Assembly: GCA_011754535.1 (NCBI GenBank)
Contig: JAAQVN010000001.1
Location: 4,712,001-4,776,000 of the forward strand
DNA from: Enterobacter asburiae
GTDB taxonomy: Bacteria > Pseudomonadota > Gammaproteobacteria > Enterobacterales > Enterobacteriaceae
Length of the DNA: 64,000 nucleotides
Reading direction: 5' to 3'
A program made the position numbers and the translations under genes. Under the pieces are notes generated by a model. It saw only the letters and a list, made by a program, of their open reading frames with translations. It was not told where the DNA came from and did not search any database. Shown here one piece after another: positions 1 through 12,969 of this stretch. Each line of letters begins with the position of its first letter. The stretch's first letter is position 1.

Positions 1-992
1 ACGCTGATTGCCGTTACCACTGCGCCCACAGCAACTGCCGCGATATAGCCGAGCTTGCCGTCCACCACGGGAAGCACAATCAACCCACCCCAACCGGCAT
101 AGCATTGCGCGCCCATCACGGCAGCCGTGACCGCACCACACGCGGAACCCAGCATGATTGAAGGAATCACGCGCAGAGGGTCAGCAGCGGCAAACGGAAT
201 TGCCCCTTCGGTGACGCCAACACAGCCCATCACCAGCGCCGCTTTACCCGCTTCACGTTCTTCATCGGAAAAATTCTTGCGGCCGACTAACGTTGCCAGG
301 CCTAACCCCAGCGGCGGTATGCAAATAGCCGCGGCGGCAATCGCAACGACGGTATAGACGCCCTGCGCAACGCAAATCAGCATGAAGGCATACGCCACTT
401 TGTTAACCGGGCCGCCCATATCGAACGCCAGCATAAGGCCGAGAATGATGGCAAGTACCACGATGCTGCCCTGCTGCATGCCTTGCAGCCACTGAGTGAG
501 GCTGGTGGTCAGCGCGCCTACAGGCTCGCCAAGACCCCACATCATGATGCCCGCGGTAATAAAGGTGCCGATAATCGGGATGATGAAGATAGGCATGACG
601 GAACGCAGCACTTTCGGGACCGGCAGTTTTTTCAGGTACCAGACGATAATTCCACCGAAAATCCCGGCGATAATCGCGCCGAAGAACCCCGCGCCAAAGC
701 TGTTGCCCACCCAGGCGGCAATGGCACAGGGAGCCAGCGCGGCGCGTTCTGCAATCGAGTAGCCAATGTAAGCGGCCAGGAAGGGCACCATCAGCGTTAA
801 ACCCGCCACACCGATATCAAAGAGCTTTTTCAGATTGGGATCGGTTGCGGCATCCGGTACCGCGCCCTTGCCGTATAGCATTACTGAAACCGCCAGCAGA
901 ATGCCGCCCGAGACCACGAACGGGATCATATGCGACACCCCAGTCATCAGATGCTGCCGCGTGTTCTTGAGAATGTGCACCAACGCTTTCAT
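1..992 (-). CDS. frwC: PTS fructose-like EIIC permease FrwC (3' end outside window)
   Basis: Translating the minus strand from the ATG at 992 gives about 330 residues with no stop before the window edge. The protein starts MKALVHILKN and is very hydrophobic, with repeated Gly-rich membrane segments typical of the EIIC domain of the fructose PTS family, including the stretch GGPVNKVAYAF. The family member FrwC has about 359 residues, so about 30 C-terminal residues are missing. It would form the membrane channel of a fructose-like phosphotransferase system and pass phosphate-coupled sugar into the cell; the substrate is not established. It is divergent from ptsA, which encodes a matching EI/HPr/EIIA fusion. 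The identification rests on sequence character and on neighbours. Confidence 0.85.
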   Translation of the reverse strand, partial: MKALVHILKNTRQHLMTGVSHMIPFVVSGGILLAVSVMLYGKGAVPDAATDPNLKKLFDIGVAGLTLMVPFLAAYIGYSIAERAALAPCAIAAWVGNSFGAGFFGAIIAGIFGGIIVWYLKKLPVPKVLRSVMPIFIIPIIGTFITAGIMMWGLGEPVGALTTSLTQWLQGMQQGSIVVLAIILGLMLAFDMGGPVNKVAYAFMLICVAQGVYTVVAIAAAAICIPPLGLGLATLVGRKNFSDEEREAGKAALVMGCVGVTEGAIPFAAADPLRVIPSIMLGSACGAVTAAVMGAQCYAGWGGLIVLPVVDGKLGYIAAVAVGAVVTAIS

Positions 993-1294
993 ATGTCGCT
1001 CCAGGCCTAAAACCATAAAGATGTTGTGGCAAACAATAGGCAATCAGAAAGACGGCGGACAGGAGACAAAAAGGCCATTTACTGGATTTTTGTAATATCG
1101 AAATAAAAATGCGATCCGCCTCGACATTTCACACCGGCGATGCATTACGCAAAACGTCAGAACCTGTGAGTGAAATCTCATTTTTAGCGTCACATTACAT
1201 TTGTCCAGCTTTTGGCAGTTTTGTCACATGGCGTGCCTCATCCTCACGCTCGTATGCTCTTTCGCATCATTGACGATTGGTTTCAGGAGTGTGT
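993..1294. promoter_or_regulatory. frwC/ptsA divergent regulatory region with CRP-like site
   Basis: This 302-base gap separates divergent frwC and ptsA and must hold both promoters. A CRP-like palindrome, TGTGA-N6-TCTCA, lies at 1165-1180 and matches the TGTGA-N6-TCACA consensus at nine of ten positions. That would fit glucose repression of an alternative PTS operon. The ptsA ribosome binding site AGGAG is at 1285-1289, 5 bases before the ATG at 1295. No small gene is evident. Confidence 0.5.
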
Positions 1295-3796
1295 ATGGCT
1301 CTGGTAGTGGAATTTACCTGTGAATTGCCCAACGGTGTTCACGCGCGTCCGGCAAGTCATGTGGAAACGCTGTGCAATACGTTTGTCTCGCAAATCGAGT
1401 GGCATAACCTGCGTACGGACCGTAAAGGCGATGCCAAAAGCGCGCTGGCATTGATTGGTACCGATACGCTGGCAGGCGATCCCTGCCGTCTGGCAATCTG
1501 CGGTGAAGATGAGCAACATGCCCATCAGCGGCTGGAGCAGTGGCTGAGAGAGGAGTTCCCGCACTGTGACGCACCGCTTGAAGGAGTTATCAGCACGGAA
1601 CTGGAGCCCTTACCAGAATCACTGACACGCCTGAACCCGACGCTTTTTCGCGCCACTCCGGTATGCAGCGGCAGTGGGCAGGGCATCCTGACGGTACTGA
1701 CATCGCTGGATCTCAACGCCCTGACCGATTTACCCGAAGCACAAAACGTGGAAGCTGAGCAATCGGCGCTGGATACCGGTCTGACGCTGCTGGTCAAACA
1801 CATTGAGCTGCACGCGCTGGAAGGCGACAGCACCGCCAGCGCCATTCTTGAAGCCCACCGCTCGCTGGCTACAGATACCTCGCTGCGCCAGCATCTCCTG
1901 TCAGGGGTCAACCGGGGCTTAAGCTGCGCCCAGGCCATCATCGCCACGGCCAACCATTTCTGCGAGACGTTCTCTCGTTCCAGCAGCGCATATTTGCAGG
2001 AACGCGTGCTGGACGTGCGCGACGTCTGCTATCAGCTTTTACAGCATATCTACGGTGAAGCTTGTTTCCCGTCTCCGGGGCAGCTGACGCAACCGACCGT
2101 CTGCCTTGCTGACGACCTCACTCCCGGCCAGTTCCTGGAACTGGATAAAACCATGCTCAAAGGGTTGCTGTTAAAAAGCGGCGGAACCACCTCGCACACC
2201 GTGATCCTCGCGCGCTCCTTTAATATCCCGACGCTGGTGGGCGTCGACGGTGAAAGCCTGCTGCAATGGCGCAATCAGTCTGTCTTTGTGGATGGCAATG
2301 CCGGTGCGGTCGTAGTCAATGCCAGCGATGCGGTGACGCGCTACTACCAACAAGAAGCGCGGGTACAACAGGCGATACGCGAGCAGCAGCGCATCTGGCT
2401 CGATCGTGAAGCCAGAACGGCCGACGGTCTGCGCATAGAGATTGCCGCGAACATCGCCCACGCGGTGGAAGCCCAGGGGGCATTTGGCAACGGCGCCGAG
2501 GGCGTGGGCCTGTTCCGCACTGAAATGCTTTATATGGATCGCACCAGCGCGCCCGGCGAAAACGAGCTATACAACATCTTCTGTCAGGCGCTGGAGATCG
2601 CAAACGGGCGGAGCATTATTGTACGCACCATGGATATTGGCGGTGATAAGCCGGTGGAGTATCTGAATATTCCGGCAGAGAACAATCCGTTCCTCGGTTA
2701 CCGCGCCGTGCGCATATATGAAGAGTATGCAACCCTTTTCACCACCCAGCTTCGGGCGATCCTGCGCGCCTCTGCTCACGGCAATCTGAAGATCATGATC
2801 CCGATGATCTCCTCGATGGAAGAGATCCTGTGGGTCAAAGAGAAACTTGCCGAAGCGAAACAACAGCTTCGCAATGAACATATTCCGTTTGATGAGAAAA
2901 TCCCGTTCGGCATTATGCTGGAAGTGCCTTCGGTGATGTTCATCATCGATCAGTGCTGCGAAGAGATTGATTTCTTTAGTATTGGCAGCAATGACCTGAC
3001 GCAGTATCTGCTGGCCGTCGACCGCGACAACGCCAAAGTCACGCGCCACTACAACAGCCTGAATCCGGCCTTCCTGCGCGCGCTGGATTACGCGGTGCAG
3101 GCAGTGCATCGCCAGGGGAAATGGATTGGGCTCTGCGGTGAACTGGGCGCGAAAGGGTCAGTGCTGCCGCTACTGGTAGGTCTTGGTCTGGACGAGCTCA
3201 GCATGGGCTCACCTGCCATTCCCGCTACCAAAGCGCGCCTGGCCCAGCTTGATAGCCGCGCCTGTCGCCAGCTACTAAACCAGGCTATGGCGTGTCGTAC
3301 ATCGCTCGAAGTGGAGCATCTGCTCGCCCAGTTCCGCATGAATCAGCAGGATACGCCGCTGGTGACGCCACGCTGCATCTCTCTGGATAACGACTGGAAT
3401 AGCAAAGAAGAGGTCATGAAAGGGATGACTGATAACTTGCTGCTCGCCGGGCGTTGCCGCTATCCGCGCAAGCTGGAAGCCGATCTGTGGGCTCGCGAGG
3501 CGGTCTTCTCCACCGGGCTGGGTTTTGGTTTCGCCATTCCACACAGCAAATCGGAGCATATTGAGCAATCCACCATCAGCGTTGCACGCCTGAAATCCCC
3601 CGTCATGTGGGGAGATGAAGAAGCACAATTCATCATCATGCTGACGCTGAACAAACACGCCGCGGGCGATCAGCATATGCGTATTTTCTCCCGCCTGGCC
3701 CGCCGCATCATGCATGACGATTTCCGCAGCGCGCTGGTCAACGCCAGCTCAGAAGAGGCTATCGCCTCCCTGCTACAACACGAATTAGAACTCTGA
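1295..3796 (+). CDS. ptsA: Multiphosphoryl transfer protein PtsA (HPr-EI-EIIA fusion)
   Basis: A three-domain PTS protein of 833 residues, the E. coli length. An HPr-like domain is at the N terminus with active-site His16 in GVHARPAS. An Enzyme I domain follows, with phospho-histidine His301 in [12 protein letters not shown] and the PEP-binding signature near [14 protein letters not shown]-terminal EIIA-Fru domain has His750 in [10 protein letters not shown]. It would carry phosphate from PEP to the sugar through FrwB/FrwC. The frame is open upstream to a TTG at 1277, but the ATG at 1295 has AGGAG 5 bases ahead and aligns with the family start. It is first in the ptsA-fsaB-gldA operon, 14 bases before fsaB. 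Confidence 0.95.
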   Translation: MALVVEFTCELPNGVHARPASHVETLCNTFVSQIEWHNLRTDRKGDAKSALALIGTDTLAGDPCRLAICGEDEQHAHQRLEQWLREEFPHCDAPLEGVISTELEPLPESLTRLNPTLFRATPVCSGSGQGILTVLTSLDLNALTDLPEAQNVEAEQSALDTGLTLLVKHIELHALEGDSTASAILEAHRSLATDTSLRQHLLSGVNRGLSCAQAIIATANHFCETFSRSSSAYLQERVLDVRDVCYQLLQHIYGEACFPSPGQLTQPTVCLADDLTPGQFLELDKTMLKGLLLKSGGTTSHTVILARSFNIPTLVGVDGESLLQWRNQSVFVDGNAGAVVVNASDAVTRYYQQEARVQQAIREQQRIWLDREARTADGLRIEIAANIAHAVEAQGAFGNGAEGVGLFRTEMLYMDRTSAPGENELYNIFCQALEIANGRSIIVRTMDIGGDKPVEYLNIPAENNPFLGYRAVRIYEEYATLFTTQLRAILRASAHGNLKIMIPMISSMEEILWVKEKLAEAKQQLRNEHIPFDEKIPFGIMLEVPSVMFIIDQCCEEIDFFSIGSNDLTQYLLAVDRDNAKVTRHYNSLNPAFLRALDYAVQAVHRQGKWIGLCGELGAKGSVLPLLVGLGLDELSMGSPAIPATKARLAQLDSRACRQLLNQAMACRTSLEVEHLLAQFRMNQQDTPLVTPRCISLDNDWNSKEEVMKGMTDNLLLAGRCRYPRKLEADLWAREAVFSTGLGFGFAIPHSKSEHIEQSTISVARLKSPVMWGDEEAQFIIMLTLNKHAAGDQHMRIFSRLARRIMHDDFRSALVNASSEEAIASLLQHELEL

Positions 3797-3810
3797 AACG
3801 AGGAAGAGTA

Positions 3811-4473
3811 ATGGAACTGTACCTGGATACCGCCAACGTGGCGGAAGTAGAACGCCTGGCGCGCATTTTTCCCATAGCGGGCGTCACCACAAATCCGAGC
3901 ATCATTGCCGCCAGCTGCGAATCCATCTGGGACGTGCTGCCGCGTCTGCAAAAAGCCATTGGACCGGAAGGCACGCTGTTTGCTCAAACCATGAGCCGCG
4001 ACGCCGAAGGCATGGTGGCGGAGGCCAAACGCCTGAGTAACGCCATCCCGGACATCGTGGTGAAAATCCCTGTCACGGCTGAGGGCCTTACCGCGATTAA
4101 GGCGCTGCAAAAAGAGGGCATTACCACGCTGGGCACTGCCGTTTATAGCGCCGCACAGGGTTTGCTGGCCGCGCTGGCAGGCGCGAAGTATGTCGCGCCA
4201 TATGTGAACCGCGTCGACGCACAGGGCGGCGACGGTATTCGCATGGTCCAGGAGCTGCAATCCTTGATGGAAAAGCACGCGCCGGAAAGCAGGGTGCTGG
4301 CTGCCAGCTTTAAAACGCCGCGTCAGGCGCTGGACTGCCTGCTTGCCGGGTGCGAGGCAATCACGCTTCCCTTAGACGTAGCGCAACAAATGCTCGGCAC
4401 CCCGGCGGTAGAGTCAGCCATAGAGAAGTTCGAGCAGGACTGGAAAAACGCGTTTGGTAACCTCAACCTCTAA
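3811..4473 (+). CDS. fsaB: Fructose-6-phosphate aldolase FsaB (TalC)
   Basis: Protein of 220 residues in the transaldolase-like class I aldolase family. Family members split fructose 6-phosphate to dihydroxyacetone and glyceraldehyde 3-phosphate through a lysine Schiff base. The catalytic lysine is Lys85 in [17 protein letters not shown] near residue 24 is the family N-terminal signature. The short length separates it from true transaldolases (about 317 residues). It sits between ptsA and gldA with gaps of 14 and 12 bases, so the three are probably one transcript. Its product dihydroxyacetone is a substrate of GldA, which fits the pairing. Confidence 0.95.
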   Translation: MELYLDTANVAEVERLARIFPIAGVTTNPSIIAASCESIWDVLPRLQKAIGPEGTLFAQTMSRDAEGMVAEAKRLSNAIPDIVVKIPVTAEGLTAIKALQKEGITTLGTAVYSAAQGLLAALAGAKYVAPYVNRVDAQGGDGIRMVQELQSLMEKHAPESRVLAASFKTPRQALDCLLAGCEAITLPLDVAQQMLGTPAVESAIEKFEQDWKNAFGNLNL

Positions 4474-4485
4474 GGGAGAAACGTT

Positions 4486-5589
4486 ATGGACCGTATTATT
4501 CAATCGCCGGGGAAATATATTCAGGGCGCTGACGTGCTTACTCGCCTCGGTGACTATCTGAAACCCCTGGCCAATCGCTGGCTGGTGGTCGGAGATAAAT
4601 TTGTGCTGGGTTTTGCTGAAGAGACCCTGCGTCAGAGTTTCAAAAAAGCCGAACTGCACGCTGAAATCGCGCCGTTTGGCGGCGAATGTTCGCAAAATGA
4701 AATCGATCGCCTGAAAAAGCTGGCAGACAGTGCCGACTGTCTCGCGGTGCTGGGCATCGGCGGCGGCAAAACGCTGGATACCGCCAAAGCGCTGGCGCAT
4801 TTCATGGACGTGCCGGTGGCCATTGCGCCGACCATTGCCTCTACCGATGCGCCGTGCAGCGCCCTTTCCGTCATTTACACCGACAGCGGCGAGTTCGATC
4901 GCTACCTGATGCTGCCGCACAACCCGAATATGGTCATTGTCGACACCAAAGTGGTGGCGGGTGCGCCTGCGCGCCTGCTGGCCGCCGGGATAGGCGATGC
5001 GCTCGCGACCTGGTTTGAAGCACGCGCCTGCTCGCGCAGCGGCGCAACCACCATGGCGGGCGGCAAGTGCACCCAGGCGGCGTTAGCGCTGGCCGAGCTG
5101 TGCTACAACACGCTGGTTGAAGAGGGTGAGAAGGCAATGCTGGCAGCGGAACAGCACGTGGTAACGCCAGCGCTGGAACGCATTATCGAAGCCAACACCT
5201 ATCTCAGCGGCGTGGGCTTTGAAAGCGGCGGTCTGGCGGCGGCACACGCCATTCACAACGGCATGACGGCAGTGCCGGATGCGCATCACTTCTATCACGG
5301 TGAAAAAGTGGCGTTTGGCACGCTGACGCAGCTGGTGCTGGAGAACGCCCCGGTTGAAGAAATAGAGACCGTCGCCGCGCTTTGCCACAGCGTGGGGTTG
5401 CCTATCACGCTGGCACAGCTGAATATCAAAGAGGATATTCCGGCCAAAATGCGTCTGATCGCGGAAGCGTCCTGTGCCGAAGGGGAGACCATTCACAACA
5501 TGCCGGGCGGCGTGACCCCGGATCAGGTTTACGCGGCGCTGCTGGTGGCTGACCAGTATGGACAGCGGTTCCTGCGGGAGTGGGAGTAA
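4486..5589 (+). CDS. gldA: Glycerol dehydrogenase GldA
   Basis: Protein of 367 residues, the E. coli length, in the iron/zinc-dependent alcohol dehydrogenase superfamily. It interconverts glycerol and dihydroxyacetone with NAD and also reduces hydroxyacetone. The NAD loop [11 protein letters not shown] is at about 90-100. The expected zinc ligands are present as Asp171 (GIGDALATW), His254 (AAHAIHNG) and His271 (FYHGEKV). It is last in the ptsA-fsaB-gldA operon and is followed by a REP palindrome and by the hairpin shared with katG. It complements glpFK later in the window, which takes glycerol through phosphorylation instead. Confidence 0.96.
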   Translation: MDRIIQSPGKYIQGADVLTRLGDYLKPLANRWLVVGDKFVLGFAEETLRQSFKKAELHAEIAPFGGECSQNEIDRLKKLADSADCLAVLGIGGGKTLDTAKALAHFMDVPVAIAPTIASTDAPCSALSVIYTDSGEFDRYLMLPHNPNMVIVDTKVVAGAPARLLAAGIGDALATWFEARACSRSGATTMAGGKCTQAALALAELCYNTLVEEGEKAMLAAEQHVVTPALERIIEANTYLSGVGFESGGLAAAHAIHNGMTAVPDAHHFYHGEKVAFGTLTQLVLENAPVEEIETVAALCHSVGLPITLAQLNIKEDIPAKMRLIAEASCAEGETIHNMPGGVTPDQVYAALLVADQYGQRFLREWE

Positions 5590-5595
5590 TAAAAA

Positions 5596-5624
5596 GCCGG
5601 GCGGCGGCTGCGCCTTACCCGGCC
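5596..5624. repeat. REP-type palindrome, family 1, copy 1
   Basis: GC-rich imperfect palindrome with GCCGGG and CCCGGCC arms, resembling the classic enterobacterial REP unit (GCCGGATGGCGGC...CCGGCC). Closely matching copies are at 21738-21766 and 37200-37228, with more divergent ones at 28844-28870 and 60458-60483. It lies just after gldA and may slow 3' exonucleases or act as a terminator. Confidence 0.75.
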
Positions 5625-5636
5625 TGTATTATTGGC

Positions 5637-5665
5637 AAAAATATCCCCGCCGTGGCGGGGATATT
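5637..5665. terminator. Bidirectional terminator between gldA and katG
   Basis: A near-perfect hairpin with arms AAATATCCCCGCC and GGCGGGGATATTT and a 2-base centre, flanked by A-rich sequence on the left and T-rich on the right. It can stop gldA transcripts on the plus strand and katG transcripts on the minus strand. Confidence 0.85.
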
Positions 5666-5668
5666 TAT

Positions 5669-7870
<2,202 letters not shown>

Positions 7871-7961
7871 TTACCGTTACGATATACACCACTAGCAATA
7901 AGATATAGTTGAATTAATCCACAGATTCGATAGTTAATACCTTTTAACTTTCTACCTGACT

Positions 7962-7991
7962 AAAAAGCCCTCAATTTTATGAGGGCTTTTT
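7962..7991 (-). terminator. metF terminator
   Basis: Hairpin with arms AAAAAGCCCTC and GAGGGCTTTTT around an 8-base loop, directly after the metF stop codon on the minus strand, followed by a T-run in that direction. The katG promoter must lie between this hairpin and 7850. Confidence 0.85.
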
Positions 7992-7996
7992 GCTGA

Positions 7997-8887
<891 letters not shown>

Positions 8888-8932
8888 TTACCTCTATCTT
8901 TCGCGTGTCGTTGTCTGTTGTGTTGTGAACTT

Positions 8933-8956
8933 CTATACGTTTAGACGTCCAGATGT
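8933..8956. promoter_or_regulatory. MetJ operator upstream of metF
   Basis: Three tandem 8-base met boxes resembling AGACGTCT: CTATACGT, TTAGACGT and CCAGATGT. They lie 49-72 bases upstream of the metF start codon. MetJ with S-adenosylmethionine binds arrays of at least two such boxes, so metF should be repressed when methionine is plentiful. Confidence 0.7.
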
Positions 8957-9060
8957 AAAAATGACGGAAAAGCGGAGGGACGTCAACATAAATAATCAAC
9001 AATAACGGTGAGGTTTGCTCAGGGAAGATGAGAGAAGTTCATGATGAGATGGAAAAGCAG

Positions 9061-9098
9061 TCCCCTCTCCCCTTTGGGGAGAGGGTTAGGGTGAGGGG
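9061..9098. repeat. Dispersed palindromic repeat, family 2, copy 1
   Basis: Contains a palindromic core CCCTCTCCCC-TTT-GGGGAGAGGG followed by TTAGGGTGAGGGG. It abuts the metL stop codon and may serve as its terminator. Related copies are at 24815-24892, 28878-28914 and 44705-44790; those at 24.8 and 44.7 kb are inverted pairs. Confidence 0.85.
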
Positions 9099-11531
9099 TT
9101 ACAGCAGCTTAGCCAGACGGTTAATGTCGGACTGGATCGCCCCGGCGGTGACATCGCGCCCCGCGCCCGGACCGCGGATCACCAGCGGGTTATCACGGTA
9201 CCAGCGGCTTTCAATGGCGAAGACGTTATCGCACGGCAGCAGCGCCGCCAGCGGATGGTCAGGACGCACCGCTTCGACACCCACGCGCGCCTTACCGTTC
9301 GCCTCGAAACGCGCCACGTAGCGCAACACCAGCCCCATCTCGTTTGCCGCTTCCAGACGCTGCACCATCTGGTCATTCAGCTCGTCACCGTTCTCGAAGA
9401 AATGGTCAACGGACCCTTCCTCGCAGCCCGCAGGGACCAGCGACTCGACGCGTACAGAATCCGGCTCGATGTCATAACCGGCTTCGCGCGCCAGGATCAC
9501 CAGCTTGCGCATCACGTCTTTACCGGAGAGATCAACGCGCGGATCGGGCTCGGTTAAGCCCTGCTGCCAGGCCTGATCCACCAGGTCGGTGAATGGTACA
9601 GTGCCGTCAAACTGCAGGAATAGCCAGGAGAGCGTGCCGGAGAAGATCCCGCTCAGCGCCAGAATGCTGTCGCCGCTTTCAATCAGGTCGCGCACGGTGT
9701 GGTTAACCGGCAGGCCCGCGCCAACAGTGGCGTTATAGAGCCAGTGGCGGCCCGTTTTTTCGAACGCGTCGTGGATCTGGCGGTATTTATCGGTGCTGCT
9801 TGCCCCCGCCAGCTTGTTGGCGCTGATGACGTGGAAACCGTGGCTGGCGAAATCCAGATACTGATCGGCAAGCTGTTCGCTGGCGGTAACGTCCAGCACC
9901 ACCAGATCGTCATACGGGTGCGCGCGCATCCACAGGAACAGCGCTTCTTCATCCTGCTCTACGGCTTCATCGTTAAAGAAGGCAAGCGCGCGGCTGGCGT
10001 CCAGCCCTTCGTAGTTCAGCAGGCTGCGGCGGCTGTCCACCACGCCCGCAAGAATAAATTCAAATCCGGTACGCGCCGAGAGCGTGACCTGCTCGCGGGC
10101 AAACAGCTCCAGCCAGCGGGAGCCGATGTTGCCTTTCCCAAACAGTACCAGCCCAATGCGTTTTTCCGCGCGGAACAGGGAGGTGTGCAGGCCCTGAATC
10201 AGGCTCTCGGTTGGCCCTTTCCGCAGGACCGCGACCAGGCTGATGCCCTCTTCCGACTGCCAGGTGAACTCCACCGGCTGGCCTTTCAGCTGCTGCCAGA
10301 AGCGGTGGCAGTGCAGCGGGTTACGGGTGACGCCCGCGCCCACCATCGCCACCAGCGCCAACCCCTGACGCAGGCGAAGCTCGCCCGGCAGGCCCGCTTC
10401 ATCCAGAATTTTCAGCGCGCTGTCCGCCACTTCGGCGGTATAGCAGAACTGCAGCAGCTGACGGTCATTGTGAACGCCAACGGCCAGCGGACGCACCTGG
10501 GCGCGTTTCAGGATCGTGTCGATATCTTTATGTGCCAGTTTGAAATCCTGACCGGCAGGGACCTGGAACTCAATCAGGCAGATGTCGTCGTGGCTGGTGA
10601 CAATACGCGCGCCCGTGCCGGACGCCAGCACGCGCTCAATGCGCGTGGAACCCTGGTCCGGCGTATAGCTACAGCGCAGCTGCAGGTCGATATCGCTGCC
10701 GGAAACCGGCTGCAGCGTGCGCGCGTGCAGTACCGGCGCAGCCAGCCGTGCCAGCTCGCTGGCTTCGTCGAGACGCAGCAGCGGCAGCAGACAGGCATCT
10801 TTCACCTTACGCGGGTCCGCGCTGTAAACACCGGCCACGTCGCTCCAGATGGTTACGCGGGACACGCTCGCCAGGGCACCAATCTGCGTTGCCGAGTAGT
10901 CCGAGCCGTTACGGCCCAGCAGCACGGTTTCGCCCGCGTTGCTGCGGCTGATAAAGCCGGTGACGACAATACGTTTGCCCGGATGCTGCACCAGCAGCTG
11001 CTGTAGCAACGGGTAGGACAACCCTTCATCCACCTGCGGCTGCGCGGCGCGTTCCGCGCGCAGGAAATCACGCGCGTCGAGCCAGGCCGCTTCCAAGCCC
11101 AGATGTTGCAGCACGGCGGCCATCAGACGCGCGGACCACACTTCACCGTGGCCCACCACTTCGGCATACACCGCGTCGGTAATCCCGCTGTCCAGCAGGG
11201 CTGCCAGACGCTCAAGGTCATGCGTGAAAGCGCTGATCAGCCCGTCCGCCACGTCCGCAGGCAGCAGGCCGGCAATCAGCTCGCTCTGGTAACGACGTAA
11301 GGACTGTTGCACCTGATGCGCAGAAAGGCGATCGGTCTGGCTCAGTTTCAGCCAGCTAATCAACTGGTTGGTGGTGCTGCCCGCCGCTGAGACAACCATC
11401 ATGTCACCCGGCTGTGAATATTCGGTCATGATCCCTGCGACGCGCAGGTAACATTTCACATCAGCAAGACTACTACCACCAAACTTGTGCAGCTGACGAC
11501 CCTTCGCCCCTGCCTGCGCTATCACACTCAT
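9099..11531 (-). CDS. metL: Bifunctional aspartate kinase II / homoserine dehydrogenase II MetL
   Basis: Protein of 810 residues, the E. coli length. The N-terminal half is an aspartate kinase (KFGGSSLADVKCY near residue 17; ATP/aspartate segment GRNGSDYSA near 228). The C-terminal half is a homoserine dehydrogenase with a Rossmann motif near LFGKGNIGSRW. It catalyses the first and third steps from aspartate to homoserine for methionine. The start is 2 bases after the metB stop, so metB and metL form one operon transcribed from the MetJ-controlled promoter upstream of metB. The large open frame on the opposite strand at 9699-11006 is a shadow. Confidence 0.97.
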   Translation of the reverse strand: MSVIAQAGAKGRQLHKFGGSSLADVKCYLRVAGIMTEYSQPGDMMVVSAAGSTTNQLISWLKLSQTDRLSAHQVQQSLRRYQSELIAGLLPADVADGLISAFTHDLERLAALLDSGITDAVYAEVVGHGEVWSARLMAAVLQHLGLEAAWLDARDFLRAERAAQPQVDEGLSYPLLQQLLVQHPGKRIVVTGFISRSNAGETVLLGRNGSDYSATQIGALASVSRVTIWSDVAGVYSADPRKVKDACLLPLLRLDEASELARLAAPVLHARTLQPVSGSDIDLQLRCSYTPDQGSTRIERVLASGTGARIVTSHDDICLIEFQVPAGQDFKLAHKDIDTILKRAQVRPLAVGVHNDRQLLQFCYTAEVADSALKILDEAGLPGELRLRQGLALVAMVGAGVTRNPLHCHRFWQQLKGQPVEFTWQSEEGISLVAVLRKGPTESLIQGLHTSLFRAEKRIGLVLFGKGNIGSRWLELFAREQVTLSARTGFEFILAGVVDSRRSLLNYEGLDASRALAFFNDEAVEQDEEALFLWMRAHPYDDLVVLDVTASEQLADQYLDFASHGFHVISANKLAGASSTDKYRQIHDAFEKTGRHWLYNATVGAGLPVNHTVRDLIESGDSILALSGIFSGTLSWLFLQFDGTVPFTDLVDQAWQQGLTEPDPRVDLSGKDVMRKLVILAREAGYDIEPDSVRVESLVPAGCEEGSVDHFFENGDELNDQMVQRLEAANEMGLVLRYVARFEANGKARVGVEAVRPDHPLAALLPCDNVFAIESRWYRDNPLVIRGPGAGRDVTAGAIQSDINRLAKLL

Positions 11532-11533
11532 GA

Positions 11534-12694
11534 TTACCCCTTGGCTGCGATCCGGAAGCCATTTTCCAGATCGGCAATTAAATCTTCAGAATCTTCAATG
11601 CCGGTTGAGATACGCAGCAGCGTCTCGGAAATCCCGGCGGCGGCACGTGCTTCGGGTGCCATACCTGCGTGCGTCATGGTCGCGGCGTGGGAGATCAAGC
11701 TTTCAACCCCACCTAAGGATTCCGCCAGCGTAAACAATGACAGCCCGCTCAGGAAGCGACGCAGCGTTTGCTCGTCACCGTCCAGTTCAAAACTTAACAT
11801 CGCGCCAAATCCCTTTTGCTGGCGCGCGGCAATCTCGTGCCCCTGGTTTTCCGGCAGCGACGGGTGATAAAGCTTCTTCACCAGCGGCTGGGTTTTCAGG
11901 AAATCGACAATCGCCTGGGCATTACGCTGCGCCACGTCCATGCGCGGCGACAGCGTGCGGATGCCGCGCAACAGCAGGTAGCTGTCGAACGCGCCCGCGG
12001 TGACGCCAATGTTATTGGCCCACCATGCCAGTTCCGTGACAACGTCGGGATCTTTGGCAATCACCACGCCCGCCACCACGTCAGAATGGCCGTTCAGATA
12101 TTTAGTACATGAATGCAATACCAGATCCGCACCCAGTGCTAACGGGTTCTGAAGCGCCGGACTGAGGAAGGTATTATCCACTACACTTATCGCTCCCGCA
12201 TCCCTTGCGAGCTGACAAATTTTCGCAATGTCGACAACGCGCAACAATGGGTTGCTTGGACTTTCCACCAGAACCAGCTTTGGTTTCTCTGCCAGCGCCT
12301 GTTTCAGCGCCTGCTCGTCGTTTTGATCGACAAACAGCACGCGGTAGCAGCCGCGCTTTGCCAGGCTATCAAACAGGCGATAGCTCCCGCCGTAGCAATC
12401 GTGCGGCGCGACCAGCAGATCGCCCGGTTTCAGGAAAACTGTCGTCACCAGGTGAATGGCGGACATCCCGGTATTGGTTAATACTGCCCCTGCGCCCCCT
12501 TCCAGCTCGGCCAACGCACGCTGGGTCACATCACGCGTAGGATTGCCACGACGCGAATAGTCATGCGCGCGGGGTTCATTAAATCCGGTGAAATTGTAGG
12601 TACTGGAAAGATGAATGGGCGGGACAACGCAGCCGTACTGCTCGTCATCATTTAATCCGCTACGCACTGCAATAGTGGCCTGTTTACGCGTCAT
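11534..12694 (-). CDS. metB: Cystathionine gamma-synthase MetB
   Basis: Protein of 386 residues, the E. coli length. PLP enzyme that joins O-succinylhomoserine and cysteine into cystathionine. The PLP lysine is Lys198 in HSCTKYLNGHSDV; YSRRGNPTR near 47 is the Cys/Met-metabolism family motif. First gene of the metBL operon, divergent from metJ, with met boxes in the shared intergenic region. Confidence 0.97.
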   Translation of the reverse strand: MTRKQATIAVRSGLNDDEQYGCVVPPIHLSSTYNFTGFNEPRAHDYSRRGNPTRDVTQRALAELEGGAGAVLTNTGMSAIHLVTTVFLKPGDLLVAPHDCYGGSYRLFDSLAKRGCYRVLFVDQNDEQALKQALAEKPKLVLVESPSNPLLRVVDIAKICQLARDAGAISVVDNTFLSPALQNPLALGADLVLHSCTKYLNGHSDVVAGVVIAKDPDVVTELAWWANNIGVTAGAFDSYLLLRGIRTLSPRMDVAQRNAQAIVDFLKTQPLVKKLYHPSLPENQGHEIAARQQKGFGAMLSFELDGDEQTLRRFLSGLSLFTLAESLGGVESLISHAATMTHAGMAPEARAAAGISETLLRISTGIEDSEDLIADLENGFRIAAKG

Positions 12695-12754
12695 GGTGAG
12701 GGCTTCCTGGCGAATGAGGTGAAAAGTCAGGCACCAGAGTAAACATTGAAAGTA

Positions 12755-12802
12755 TGGACGTCAATACATCTGGACATCTAAACTTCTTTGCGTATAGATT
12801 GA
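12755..12802. promoter_or_regulatory. metB/metJ operator (tandem met boxes)
   Basis: Consecutive 8-base units TGGACGTC, AATACATC, TGGACATC, TAAACTTC, TTTGCGTA and TAGATTGA lie between the divergent metB and metJ genes. The first three resemble the met-box consensus best; the outer ones are degenerate, as in known MetJ arrays where binding is cooperative. MetJ would thus repress metBL and its own gene. Confidence 0.75.
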
Positions 12803-12969
12803 GCAATGCGCAAATAGCCGTTAAAATTATATGCTTTAGCGCACGCTGCAGCGGCAATATCCGTGCCACGGTATCGTCTCTACGGTAAACTACGCAAGAT
12901 TACGGTTCAAAACGGGCAGTGACCGGTTTGCACCTTTAGATTAATGACTGAGAGGATTAAAGGTATCTC

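Noticed and set aside
1277..1294. Upstream TTG start of ptsA
   Set aside because: It lies in front of the ribosome binding site and adds residues not seen in the family.
9699..11006. Plus-strand open frame of 435 codons opposite metL
   Set aside because: metL is intact and of exact family length; the frame is low in complexity, rich in Gln/His/Arg, and matches no family I know. It comes from GC-rich codon bias on the other strand.
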